Of a DNA stretch of 36,845 bases, positions 1 through 8,522 are shown one piece after another. Source of the DNA: Eubacteriales bacterium (GTDB taxonomy: Bacteria > Bacillota > Clostridia > Lachnospirales > Lachnospiraceae). Positions within the stretch are counted from its first letter, which is position 1. Each line of letters opens with the position of its first letter. The notes below the pieces were generated by a model. That model saw nothing but the letters and a program-made list of their open reading frames with translations. It was not told the DNA's origin and made no database searches. The stretch is taken from the NCBI GenBank assembly GCA_030527715.1, contig JAUNAF010000015.1, positions 1-36,845 of the forward strand. Reading direction: 5' to 3'. A program made the translations under genes and the position numbers.

Positions 1-37
1 AAACGTGAAAGAGAAAAAAGAAAGAGAGGATCGTAAA

Positions 38-1666
38 ATGAAAGAGAAGAGTAACCAAGTCGCCTCCCTTGCGGCGATGGCAGTGGTGATCATATTTCTG
101 ATTGCGGCGAAGTTTATGACAACTCCGGAAACAGTACAGCAGAGCTTCTGGGCACTGGTTCCGCCAATCGTTGCTATTGCTCTGGCATTGATCACAAAAG
201 AGGTTTACAGCTCCCTGTTCTTTGGAATCGTGACAGGTGCCCTGCTGTATTCCGGCTACAATTTTGAGGGAACCATCAACCATGTATTTGCAGACGGTGT
301 GATTTCCGTTCTTTCCGACAGATGGAATGTGGGAATTCTCTGTTTCCTTGTAATTCTGGGAACCATGGTACAGCTTATGAACCGCGCCGGAGGTTCTGCA
401 GCATTCGGAAGCTGGGCAGGAAAACATATCAAGACCCGTGTCGGAGCTCAGTTATCCACCATTCTTCTGGGCTGTCTGATCTTTATCGATGACTATTTCA
501 ACTGTCTGACGGTTGGATCCGTTATGCGTCCGGTAACTGATCAGCACAAGATCAGCCGTGCAAAGCTGGCTTACCTGATCGATGCGACTGCAGCACCGAT
601 CTGTATTATTGCACCGATCTCCTCCTGGGCAGCGGCTGTTTCCGGTTTTGTTGAGGGAGAGAACGGCATGCATCTGTTCTTGCAGACGATTCCTTTCAAC
701 TACTATGCGATCTTTACCATTATCATGATGGTAGTTCTGGTCGTCATGGGCATCGACTACGGCTCCATGGCAGTGCATGAGAAAAATGCGATCGAGAAAA
801 ATGACCTGTTCACCACAGCTGACCGTGCCGGTGATGAGACTATGGAGCAGGCTCTGAACAAGAAGCCGGCGAAGGTGATCGACATGCTGATTCCGATCAT
901 CTCTCTGGTGCTCTGCTGCGTAGTCGGTATGATCTATACCGGTGGTTTCTTCGGTGGAGAGAGTTTCATCAATGCATTCGCTAATTCAGACGCTTCCATG
1001 GGTCTGGTGCTCGGTTCCGTGGTTGCCCTGGTAATTACACTGGCATTCTACCTGATCAGAAACGTGCTTTCCTTCAATCAGTGTATGGATTGCCTGCCGG
1101 AAGGATTCAAGCAGATGGTTCCGGCGATCCTGATCCTGACCTTTGCATGGTCTCTGAAGGCTATGACAGACAGCCTTGGCGCTAAGGAATATGTGGCAGC
1201 AGTTGTAAAGAGCTCCGCAACCGGTGTCCTCAGCCTGCTTCCGGTGATTATTTTCATCATTGCAGTCGCTCTGGCATTTGCAACCGGTACGTCCTGGGGA
1301 ACCTTTGGTATCCTGATTCCGATCGTAGTAGCTGTATTCCAGAATACAGACCATACCATGATGATCATGTCCATGTCCGCATGTATGGCTGGTGCAGTCT
1401 GCGGTGACCACTGCTCGCCGATCTCAGACACGACCATCATGTCGAGTGCCGGAGCACAATGTGTGCATATCAACCATGTATCCACACAGATTCCTTACGC
1501 ACTTACCGCAGCAGCAGTAACTGCTGTCACCTACCTGATTTCCGGAGTACTGGCAGTTAAAGGCATCACAAAGAACCCGATCGTTCCGATGGTGATCGGA
1601 GCAGTCATCCTGGTCGCAGTGCTTTTTGTAATTCGTCAGAGAACAGCAGAAAAGCAGGCAGATTAG
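38..1666 (+). CDS. nhaC: NhaC-family Na+/H+ antiporter
   Basis: Polytopic inner-membrane protein of about 542 residues resembling the NhaC/ArsB-like ion transporter superfamily, expected to exchange Na+ for H+ (some relatives exchange organic acids or amino acids). The sequence shows about a dozen hydrophobic segments, a conserved intramembrane stretch around IFIDDYFNCLTVGSVMRP, and a second one around GTSWGTFGILIP and GDHCSPISDTTIMSS, both typical of NhaC. A GTG at position 5 is in frame, but the ATG at 38 follows an AAAGAGAGGA ribosome site with a 7-base spacer and gives a normal N-terminus, so I prefer it. The reading frame is open to the window edge, so upstream context is unknown. It ends in a strong terminator and is convergent with the LysR gene. 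The family call is solid; the exact substrate is inferred. Confidence 0.88.
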   Translation: MKEKSNQVASLAAMAVVIIFLIAAKFMTTPETVQQSFWALVPPIVAIALALITKEVYSSLFFGIVTGALLYSGYNFEGTINHVFADGVISVLSDRWNVGILCFLVILGTMVQLMNRAGGSAAFGSWAGKHIKTRVGAQLSTILLGCLIFIDDYFNCLTVGSVMRPVTDQHKISRAKLAYLIDATAAPICIIAPISSWAAAVSGFVEGENGMHLFLQTIPFNYYAIFTIIMMVVLVVMGIDYGSMAVHEKNAIEKNDLFTTADRAGDETMEQALNKKPAKVIDMLIPIISLVLCCVVGMIYTGGFFGGESFINAFANSDASMGLVLGSVVALVITLAFYLIRNVLSFNQCMDCLPEGFKQMVPAILILTFAWSLKAMTDSLGAKEYVAAVVKSSATGVLSLLPVIIFIIAVALAFATGTSWGTFGILIPIVVAVFQNTDHTMMIMSMSACMAGAVCGDHCSPISDTTIMSSAGAQCVHINHVSTQIPYALTAAAVTAVTYLISGVLAVKGITKNPIVPMVIGAVILVAVLFVIRQRTAEKQAD

Positions 1667-1701
1667 TGTTGGATCAACAGATTTAGAGAAGAGATAAGAG
1701 T

Positions 1702-1738
1702 AAAAACCGCAGCCCCATGAGAGAGCTGCGGTTTTTTT
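1702..1738 (+). terminator. Rho-independent terminator after nhaC
   Basis: Stem CCGCAGC (1707-1713) pairs with GCTGCGG (1725-1731), extended by flanking A and T runs, and is followed by seven T. It lies 35 bases after the nhaC stop. Confidence 0.9.
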
Positions 1739-1797
1739 ACTCTGAATGCACAAAAACAAGAGAAGTCACACCTGTTTTGGTGTAAATTTTCAGTGAA

Positions 1798-2041
1798 TCA
1801 GAAGCTCTTTGCACGAAAATAAGAAAAATATAAAATAAATCATGCACATTTATCCAACAATCAGAAGCTCTTGCACTAAAATAAGAAAAATATAAAAATA
1901 ATCATGCACATTTATCCAACAAACAGCTGTTTTCTGCACTAAAATAAAAATAAAAATAAAAATGGAATTTTCATGCACTCCGTCTGAAAAGCAGCTGTTT
2001 TCTGCACGAAAACAAAAAGAAAAAGGTGAATTTCGTGCAGA
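1798..2041. repeat. Tandem AT-rich repeats with TGCAC ends in convergent gap
   Basis: The 443-base gap between nhaC and the LysR gene holds no convincing gene. It contains two near-identical direct repeats of 62-63 bases (1798-1860 and 1861-1922), then two related units sharing CAGCTGTTTTCTGCAC (1924-1939 and 1992-2007, period 68). Every unit starts with TGCAC followed by A-rich DNA and ends near ATGCAC or GTGCA. The last unit has a perfect 11-base inverted repeat, TCTGCACGAAA (2001-2011) with TTTCGTGCAGA (2031-2041). A further TGCACAAAAA motif sits at 1747. The last hairpin lies downstream of the LysR stop and could end that transcript. Function is unknown. Confidence 0.8.
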
Positions 2042-2109
2042 CCCTCTCCTGCCATGAAAATAAGGCTGCGTCCATGAGCAAGCAGCGAAGCGGACTGCGA
2101 ATATTCGCC

Positions 2110-2988
2110 TTACCGGCTCATTGGATTGTTGAGGATATATTCGATAAACAGTTTGCTGCAGGATGGAAGATAAGAAGTCTTATCATAGACCAGTTCAATG
2201 TTGGAGGTCAGGTCGAGATCCCGGATCGGTCGGCTGATCATTTCCGATGTACACAGAGTGCTGGATGCGGACTGCGGGACGATTCCGATGCCGAGGCCTT
2301 TTTCGCAGAGGGCGGCAGTGGTCCGGGCATCATCGCAGACACAGCGGTAACGGTGTTCGCCGACTGCATGATCGAAGGCCTCGTCGATCAGCTTCTGCCA
2401 TCGGCGGTAGATGATCAGAGGATGGCTGCTGAGATCCGAGAGAGTCGGGACGGGATCAAGATCAGAGAACTGTTCCCTGCGGCCGATGGCAAACAAGGGT
2501 TCCGATGCAAGCACATGTGCCGCAAATGCCGTCTCCGGATAAGGAGAGCGCAGAAAGGCAAGATGTATCAGGTTTTCCTCCAATTTAGAGAGCAGACTGT
2601 AAGTGTTTGCCTCGTAAATCTCAAATTCAATATCAGGATAGCATTTCGAAAAATCACAGATCCAGCTTGCTCCATAGGCTGAGGCCACGGAAGAGACCAT
2701 ACCGATACGGATGGTACCGCGGTTGGAGTCGGAGTAGGCAAGCAATTCTTCTTTGGTGATCTTCGCCATATCCAGAATATTTTTACTGCGGTTATAAAGC
2801 AGACGTCCCTCATCGGTCAGCTGGACATTGCGGGAGCCGCGTTCAAACAGCGTGCAGTGCAGCTCCTGTTCCAGTAATTTCATCTGATAGCTTAAAGGCG
2901 GCTGTGTCAGGAACAGCTTCTTGGCAGCTCCTGAGATCGTGCCCTCCTCAGCGATCGTGACAAAATACAGTAATTGTTTCAGATCCAT
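2110..2988 (-). CDS. LysR-family transcriptional regulator
   Basis: A 292-residue DNA-binding regulator. An N-terminal winged helix-turn-helix occupies about residues 1-60 (the LYFVTIAEEGTISGAAKKL and PPLSYQMKLLEQELHCTLFER regions), followed by a linker helix and a LysR substrate-binding domain from about 90 to 290. Length is normal for the family. The ATG at 2988 has a GAGGAGG site 8 bases upstream; the TTG two codons earlier is too close to that site. It is divergent from the ABC exporter genes with about 160 bases between starts, so it probably controls them and itself in response to a small-molecule effector that cannot be read from sequence. A long ORF on the opposite strand here is a shadow. 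Confidence 0.92.
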   Translation of the reverse strand: MDLKQLLYFVTIAEEGTISGAAKKLFLTQPPLSYQMKLLEQELHCTLFERGSRNVQLTDEGRLLYNRSKNILDMAKITKEELLAYSDSNRGTIRIGMVSSVASAYGASWICDFSKCYPDIEFEIYEANTYSLLSKLEENLIHLAFLRSPYPETAFAAHVLASEPLFAIGRREQFSDLDPVPTLSDLSSHPLIIYRRWQKLIDEAFDHAVGEHRYRCVCDDARTTAALCEKGLGIGIVPQSASSTLCTSEMISRPIRDLDLTSNIELVYDKTSYLPSCSKLFIEYILNNPMSR

Positions 2989-3018
2989 GATCAAGTCCTC
3001 CTCGCATTATCGTAAATT

Positions 3019-3051
3019 CCGTATAGAGATACCGTATAGTGATACCTATAC
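3019..3051. promoter_or_regulatory. Candidate LysR operator in divergent region
   Basis: Two 13-base direct repeats (CCGTATAGAGATA at 3019-3031 and CCGTATAGTGATA at 3032-3044) run into CCTATACC. They create an inverted repeat GTATAG-N6-CTATAC at 3034-3051. The position between divergent LysR and ABC genes suits autoregulation plus target control. The link to this LysR protein is inferred. Confidence 0.5.
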
Positions 3052-3151
3052 CACAATCCATATAAAAAATATATAGATAATAACTAAAAATAATAATTTT
3101 AATATGAAAATGAATGCGTTAGAATAGGCGATGGGAAAGGAGAAGAAAGAT

Positions 3152-4894
3152 ATGAAACATTTACTCGTTTATATGAAAGGATATCGCAGGGAAGCAGTGC
3201 TGGCTCCGTTATTTAAGTTGCTGGAGGCTACCCTGGAGCTGCTGGTTCCGCTGGTGATCTCAAGCCTGATCGATCAGGGAATCGGAAACCGGGATACCGG
3301 ATATGTGCTCCGTATGTGCGGCACGCTGATCGCACTCGGAATCGTCGGACTGCTGTTCTCGGTGACAGCACAGTACTATTCGGCAAAGGCGGCGACAAAC
3401 TTTATAAAGAAAGTGAAATATGCGCTGTTTGAGCATATTCAGAAACTGTCCTACTCAGAGATCGATCAGCATGGTGCATCGACGATGATCACACGCATGA
3501 CAAGTGATATGAACCAGGTACAGACAGGGGTAAACCTTACCCTGAGACTGCTGCTGCGTTCCCCGTTTGTCGTATTCGGAGCGATGATCATGGCATTTAC
3601 GATCGACAAAAAAATGGCACTGATCTTTGCAGTGATGATCCCGGTGCTCTGCGTGATCGTGTTTGCGATCATGCTGGCAGGCATTCCGATGTATCGAAAG
3701 GTGCAGAAAAAGCTGGATGATCTGCTGTTTATCACAAAGGAAAATCTGGAAGGCGTGCGAGTGATCCGCGCATTCTGCAAAGAAGACGGTGAGAGAAAAC
3801 GATTCCGCAGTCAGAATCATTCCCTGACCGAGAGTCAGCTGTATGCCGGCAGAATTTCCGCACTGATGAACCCGTTGACCTATATCGTGGTAAATGCAGC
3901 AGTCATTGTACTTCTCTACACCGGAGCGCTTCGCATCCAGGGAGGTCTGCTGACACAGGGAGCCGTGGTGGCGCTGTACAATTATCTGTCACAGATCCTG
4001 GTAGAGCTGCTGAAGATGGCAAGTCTGGTCATCACGATCACCAAATCAATCGCATCCGGCAACCGTATCTATGAGATGCTGTCTGACGGCGGAAATGAGG
4101 AAAATCAGCAGAACATGGCAGAGAAGGTGGAGAAGAGTTCCGGAGAGGACGATGACTTTATCCGTTTAGACCATGTATCCATGAGCTATGCCGGTGCAGG
4201 AGACGAGTCTCTTACCGACATTTCCTTCTCCGTAAAGAAGGGTGAGACGGTCGGAATCATCGGAGGTACCGGTTCCGGAAAGTCCACACTGGTCAATCTG
4301 CTTCCGTGCTTTTACAAGGCAGACCGCGGCTCCGTGACGATAGACGGTGTCGACGTTCAGGATTACAGGGTGGAAGAACTGCGTGAGCGGTTCGGCGTCG
4401 TTCCGCAGAGAGCGGTCTTATTCAAAGGAACGATCCGTTCCAATCTTGCCTGGGGAAAAGCGGATGCTACCGATGAGGAAATGATGGAAGCTCTTGAGCT
4501 TGCACAGATCAGTGACTATGTCAGCCAGGAGGATATCGGTCTGAATCACAGAGTTGAGCAGGAGGGCAAAAACTTCTCCGGAGGACAGAGACAGAGACTT
4601 ACGATCGCGAGAGCCTTTATTCGACGTCCGGAGATCCTGATTCTGGACGACAGTGCTTCTGCACTGGACTTTGCAACAGATGCCAGGCTGCGCAAGGCCA
4701 TTCGTGAGATGGACTATCATCCGACGACCTTTATCGTTTCACAGCGTACCTCATCGATCCAGTTTGCGGACAAGATCATCGTGCTGGATGACGGAAGAGC
4801 AGTCGGCATCGGAACTCATGAGGAACTGCTGAAGACCTGTGAGATCTATCGCGAGATATATGCTTCACAGTTTAAGGAGGAGAAGGCGTCATGA
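3152..4894 (+). CDS. ABC exporter half-transporter, degenerate ATP site
   Basis: A type IV (multidrug/lipid-type) ABC half-transporter of 580 residues: six membrane segments over about residues 10-300 and a nucleotide-binding domain over about 340-575. Walker A is GGTGSGKST (about 371-379) and the signature is FSGGQ. The residue after Walker B, normally the catalytic Glu, is Asp (D500, in LDDSASALD), and the H-loop His is replaced by Gln (Q531, in VSQRTSS). That pattern marks the degenerate-site partner of a heterodimeric exporter such as BmrCD, LmrCD or TM287/288. The ATG at 3152 has AAGGAG upstream; the in-frame ATG at 3131 has no ribosome site. It overlaps the partner gene by four bases (ATGA). 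The substrate is unknown. Confidence 0.9.
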   Translation: MKHLLVYMKGYRREAVLAPLFKLLEATLELLVPLVISSLIDQGIGNRDTGYVLRMCGTLIALGIVGLLFSVTAQYYSAKAATNFIKKVKYALFEHIQKLSYSEIDQHGASTMITRMTSDMNQVQTGVNLTLRLLLRSPFVVFGAMIMAFTIDKKMALIFAVMIPVLCVIVFAIMLAGIPMYRKVQKKLDDLLFITKENLEGVRVIRAFCKEDGERKRFRSQNHSLTESQLYAGRISALMNPLTYIVVNAAVIVLLYTGALRIQGGLLTQGAVVALYNYLSQILVELLKMASLVITITKSIASGNRIYEMLSDGGNEENQQNMAEKVEKSSGEDDDFIRLDHVSMSYAGAGDESLTDISFSVKKGETVGIIGGTGSGKSTLVNLLPCFYKADRGSVTIDGVDVQDYRVEELRERFGVVPQRAVLFKGTIRSNLAWGKADATDEEMMEALELAQISDYVSQEDIGLNHRVEQEGKNFSGGQRQRLTIARAFIRRPEILILDDSASALDFATDARLRKAIREMDYHPTTFIVSQRTSSIQFADKIIVLDDGRAVGIGTHEELLKTCEIYREIYASQFKEEKAS

Positions 4895-6627
4895 GCAATA
4901 AAGAAACCGTAAAAAAATTATTGAACTATATCGGCAGATACCGTCTGATCATGGGACTGGCGATGCTCTTCTCACTGATCTCCGTCGGACTGACCCTGTA
5001 TGTGCCGATCCTGGTCGGACGCACGATCGATCAGATGGCATCCGACCGCGGCATTCAGATGGCCAATATTTATCCGTATCTGATGCGCATCGGCATTGCG
5101 GTGCTGATCACGGCAGCCCTGCAGTGGATCATGAATATGATCTATAACCGGATCACCTACTCTGTGACCAGAGATATTCGAAATGACGCGATGGAAAAAA
5201 TCCAGATACTGCCGTTCGGCTACCTGGATGCACACCTTCACGGAAAGATCGTAAACACAGTGATAGCAGACGTCGATCAGCTGGCAGACGGACTTCTGAT
5301 GGGAGTCACACAGCTGTTTGCAGGTGTGGCAACGATTCTGGGAACCATCCTGTTTATGTTTTCCCTGCATCCGACGATCGCCCTGATCGTGATCGTGCTG
5401 ACTCCGCTGTCCCTGTTTGTATCCAAGTTTATCGCAGGCCGGACATATCGTCTGTTCCTGCAGCAGTCCAAGACCAGGGGAGAGCAGACGGCGCTGATCC
5501 AGGAGGCACTGAACAATCAGAAAGTGGTGAAGGCTTTCTCCTACGAGGATCAGATGCTGGAAAAATTCGAGGAAGTGAATGAGCGCCTGACAGAGTGTTC
5601 TTTAAAAGCAACCTTTTTCTCTTCTCTGACGAATCCGTGTACCAGATTTGTAAACAGTGTCGTCTACGCCTTTGTCGGTCTGGCAGGAGCCTTCTTTGCG
5701 ATCCGCGGCGGTATCACTGTCGGAGGTCTTACGAGTTTCCTGAGCTATGCGAACCAGTACACAAAGCCGTTCAATGATATCTCCAGTGTTATCACAGAGA
5801 TCCAGAATGCGATCGCCTGCGCAAGCAGAGTATTCTCCCTGATCGAGGAGGAGCCGCAGGTTCCGGATGCCGAGCAGCCGGAGGAGCTGAAAAATGTTGC
5901 GGGAAATGTGGATATTTCTTCAGTATATTTCTCCTACACTGAGGAGAAAAAGCTGATCGAGAATTTCAATCTGCATGTGGAACCGGGACAGAAGGTAGCG
6001 ATCGTCGGACCGACAGGCTGCGGCAAAACGACGATGATCAATCTGCTGATGAGATTCTACGATCCGAAGCAGGGAACGATCAGACTGGACGGTCATGACA
6101 TCTCAGAAATTCGCAGAAGAGACCTGCGGCAGAATGTCGGAATGGTTCTTCAGGAAACATGGTTAAAAAAAGGTACGATTCGTGATAATATAGCTATGGG
6201 AAAACCGGAGGCGACGGATGAGGAGATCATTCAGGCAGCGAAGGAGGCACATGCACACAGCTTTATCCGAAGACTGCCGAAGGGTTATGACACGATGATC
6301 GGAGAGGACGGAGGCAGCCTTTCCCAGGGACAGAAGCAGCTGATCTGTATCGCAAGACTGATGCTTCGCAAGCCGCCGATCCTGATCCTGGATGAGGCGA
6401 CCTCGTCGATCGATACCCGTACAGAGCTGAAGATCCAGTCAGCCTTTGACCGGTTAATGAAAGGAAAAACAAGTTTTATCGTTGCACACCGACTGTCCAC
6501 CATCAAGAGTGCCGACGTGATTCTCGTTATGAGAGACGGACACATCGTGGAGCAGGGAAATCATGAGACTCTGCTCGCAGAGAACGGTTTCTACGCAAAC
6601 CTCTACAACAGTCAGTTCGCCATGTAA
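4891..6627 (+). CDS. ABC exporter half-transporter, canonical ATP site
   Basis: Partner half-transporter of 578 residues with an N-terminal six-helix membrane domain (about 15-310) and a C-terminal ATPase domain. The ATPase motifs are intact: Walker A GPTGCGKTT (from about 373), signature LSQGQ, Walker B ILILDEATSSID with catalytic E502, and H-loop H533 in VAHRLS. This subunit therefore supplies the residues that the upstream subunit lacks, and the pair should form one hydrolytically competent and one degenerate composite site. The start ATG overlaps the upstream stop as ATGA and follows a GGAGGAG site, indicating translational coupling. Export of drugs, lipids or peptides is possible; nothing in the sequence decides which. 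Confidence 0.91.
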   Translation: MSNKETVKKLLNYIGRYRLIMGLAMLFSLISVGLTLYVPILVGRTIDQMASDRGIQMANIYPYLMRIGIAVLITAALQWIMNMIYNRITYSVTRDIRNDAMEKIQILPFGYLDAHLHGKIVNTVIADVDQLADGLLMGVTQLFAGVATILGTILFMFSLHPTIALIVIVLTPLSLFVSKFIAGRTYRLFLQQSKTRGEQTALIQEALNNQKVVKAFSYEDQMLEKFEEVNERLTECSLKATFFSSLTNPCTRFVNSVVYAFVGLAGAFFAIRGGITVGGLTSFLSYANQYTKPFNDISSVITEIQNAIACASRVFSLIEEEPQVPDAEQPEELKNVAGNVDISSVYFSYTEEKKLIENFNLHVEPGQKVAIVGPTGCGKTTMINLLMRFYDPKQGTIRLDGHDISEIRRRDLRQNVGMVLQETWLKKGTIRDNIAMGKPEATDEEIIQAAKEAHAHSFIRRLPKGYDTMIGEDGGSLSQGQKQLICIARLMLRKPPILILDEATSSIDTRTELKIQSAFDRLMKGKTSFIVAHRLSTIKSADVILVMRDGHIVEQGNHETLLAENGFYANLYNSQFAM

Positions 6628-6662
6628 TAGACAGTAACAGGAAGGTGCAGGAAGGGGAAAAA

Positions 6663-8351
6663 ATGAAGTTTACAACATTTTCAGAGTATCACTATGAACG
6701 TCCGGACATGGAGGCATTTTGTCAGCTCCTCCGTGAGTCTGAGGAGGCATTTCGAACTGCCGAGACAGAGGAGGCAGCACTTTCCGTTTTTGAAAAGGTC
6801 TATGATGCCAGAAAGCATCTGGACACGCTGAGAAATATCTGCGAGATCCGCAATACACTGGATACTGCGGATGCATACTATGAGGAAGAGATGAATTATC
6901 TCTACGAGACGATCCCGAATGCGGAGCTGGTCTATCAGAGTTTTTCAAAGGCAGTGCTCGCATCCGAGTTTCTTCCGGCACTGAAGAAGGTGTACGGAGA
7001 GCTGTACTTTGAGCGTATGGAAAAGCTGATGCGCCTGGTCAATGAGGCAAATGTGGAAAATGCAGTCGAAGAGAAGAAGCTGGTACAGAGATACCATAAG
7101 ACTGCGGCACAGCCGACCACGGAGTTTCAGGGAGAGACGCTGAATTTCTACGGTCTGTTAAAGAAGATGGAGGATCCGGACAGAGAGATCAGAAAGGCGG
7201 CATTGAAGGCCTGGTCCGATTTATATGAGTCCATCTCCGGAGAGCTGAATGAGATCTATTCCAGACTGATCGAAAACCGTATCCGTCAGGCAGAGGTCTG
7301 CGGCTTTGAGGACTACACTGAGATGATGTATCTGGCAATGGAGCGCTTTTCCTACGACCGCACAGATGTGGCGAAGTACCGTGAAAAGATCCGTCTCCAT
7401 ATCGTTCCGCTGGTGGAGCAGATCTACCGTGAGCAGCAGGAGCATCTGAAGCTGGATGATTTTTATTACTATGATGAGAATGTCACCGGCCCGGACGGAA
7501 ATCCGGCACCGCACGGAACCACAGAAGAGCTGCTGGCACTGGCACAGAAGATGTATCACGAGCTGTCTGAGGAGACCGGAGTTTTCTTCGATTACTGCCT
7601 GGAGCATGAGCTCTTTGATCTGGAGACGAGACCGAGAAAGCAGCAGGGCGGTTACTGCACCATGCTGGCAGATATGCAGGCTCCGTTCATCTTTTCCAAT
7701 TTTAACGGAACAGCGGCGGACATCGATGTGCTGACTCATGAGGCAGGACATGCATTTGAGGTATTTACCGCTCTCCGCAACGGTGTTTCCTATGAGATGG
7801 CATTTTCAACATCCGAGGTTGCCGAGATCCATTCCACATCCATGGAATATCTGACCTACCCGTGGATGGAGCTGTTTTTCGGAGAGAAGGCAGAGCAGTA
7901 TCGCAGAAATCATCTGCAGGAGGGACTGAGAGTCATTCCGTATATGGCCTGCGTGGATGAATTCCAGCATGTAGTCTATGAAAAGAAGATGACAGATGCA
8001 GAGGAGCGCTATGCATTATGGCATTCTCTGGAAGAGAAATATCTGCCGTGGCGCAGCTATGGTGAGAACGAGTTCTTAAATAAGGGCGGTTTCTGGATGC
8101 AGAAACAGCATATCTTTATGTGCCCGTTCTATTATATCGATTATTCACTGGCATCCGTCGGAGCCTTCGAATATTTCCTGAAGGCAGAGAAAGACCGCAA
8201 AACGGCATGGCAGGAGTATCTGGGACTCTGCCGCGCAGGCGGAAGTGAGGGATACAAGGATCTGCTGAAGCTTGGTCACCTCTCCGATCCGTTTGAGGAG
8301 TCGACGGTGAAGGACATCTGTGAGGCCTTGAAACCGTACGTGCTGGGATAG
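6663..8351 (+). CDS. pepF: M3-family oligoendopeptidase (PepF-like)
   Basis: Cytoplasmic zinc metallopeptidase of 562 residues in the M3 (thimet/oligoendopeptidase F) family, cleaving short peptides. The zinc site is HEAGH (H359, E360, H363), with the third ligand expected in the following SEVAEIHSTSMEYL segment. The helical N-terminal region that closes the substrate channel covers about residues 1-200. No signal peptide. The ATG at 6663 follows GGAAGGGG; an in-frame GTG at 6645 lacks a site. The gene starts 35 bases after the ABC pair with no terminator seen between, so it may be read from the same promoter. It is followed by a promoter and a terminator-like hairpin. Confidence 0.92.
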   Translation: MKFTTFSEYHYERPDMEAFCQLLRESEEAFRTAETEEAALSVFEKVYDARKHLDTLRNICEIRNTLDTADAYYEEEMNYLYETIPNAELVYQSFSKAVLASEFLPALKKVYGELYFERMEKLMRLVNEANVENAVEEKKLVQRYHKTAAQPTTEFQGETLNFYGLLKKMEDPDREIRKAALKAWSDLYESISGELNEIYSRLIENRIRQAEVCGFEDYTEMMYLAMERFSYDRTDVAKYREKIRLHIVPLVEQIYREQQEHLKLDDFYYYDENVTGPDGNPAPHGTTEELLALAQKMYHELSEETGVFFDYCLEHELFDLETRPRKQQGGYCTMLADMQAPFIFSNFNGTAADIDVLTHEAGHAFEVFTALRNGVSYEMAFSTSEVAEIHSTSMEYLTYPWMELFFGEKAEQYRRNHLQEGLRVIPYMACVDEFQHVVYEKKMTDAEERYALWHSLEEKYLPWRSYGENEFLNKGGFWMQKQHIFMCPFYYIDYSLASVGAFEYFLKAEKDRKTAWQEYLGLCRAGGSEGYKDLLKLGHLSDPFEESTVKDICEALKPYVLG

Positions 8352-8370
8352 ATCTGACTGGAATTTGCAT

Positions 8371-8399
8371 TTGAAAATTTAAAATTTCTGATCTATAAT
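8371..8399 (+). promoter_or_regulatory. Sigma-A type promoter upstream of MATE gene
   Basis: TTGAAA (8371-8376), a 17-base spacer, then perfect TATAAT (8394-8399). Transcription would begin near 8406, only a few bases before the terminator hairpin. Confidence 0.65.
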
Positions 8400-8409
8400 A
8401 TAGACACAA

Positions 8410-8458
8410 TGAGTAGCTGAAACGGCGTAAAACCGATTGTTCAGCTGCTCATTTTTTT
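8410..8458 (+). terminator. Terminator-like hairpin ahead of MATE gene
   Basis: Stem TGAGTAGCTGAA (8410-8421) pairs with TTCAGCTGCTCA (8440-8451; one G-T pair), followed by seven T. It can end pepF transcripts. Because a promoter lies just upstream, it may also act as an attenuator of the MATE transcript. Confidence 0.85.
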
Positions 8459-8470
8459 ATTGCACAGGCA

Positions 8471-8495
8471 TTCGCGGAGCGTGCATTCTATTGTT
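8471..8495. repeat. 25-base repeat, copy 1 (partial hairpin element)
   Basis: Identical over 25 bases to 17280-17304; it includes TTCGCGGAGCGTGCATTC. This copy lacks the left arm that makes the second copy a hairpin. It lies in the leader region of the MATE gene. Confidence 0.8.
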
Positions 8496-8522
8496 TTGCT
8501 TATGAGAAGGAGGATAAGAAAA

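Noticed and set aside
1798-2041. Possible CRISPR array
   Set aside because: Repeat units are 62-68 bases, AT-rich, adjacent without unique spacers, and no cas genes are present.
2026-2682. 218-codon plus-strand ORF overlapping the LysR gene
   Set aside because: It is antisense to a clear LysR reading frame, has no recognisable domain and begins inside the repeat hairpin.
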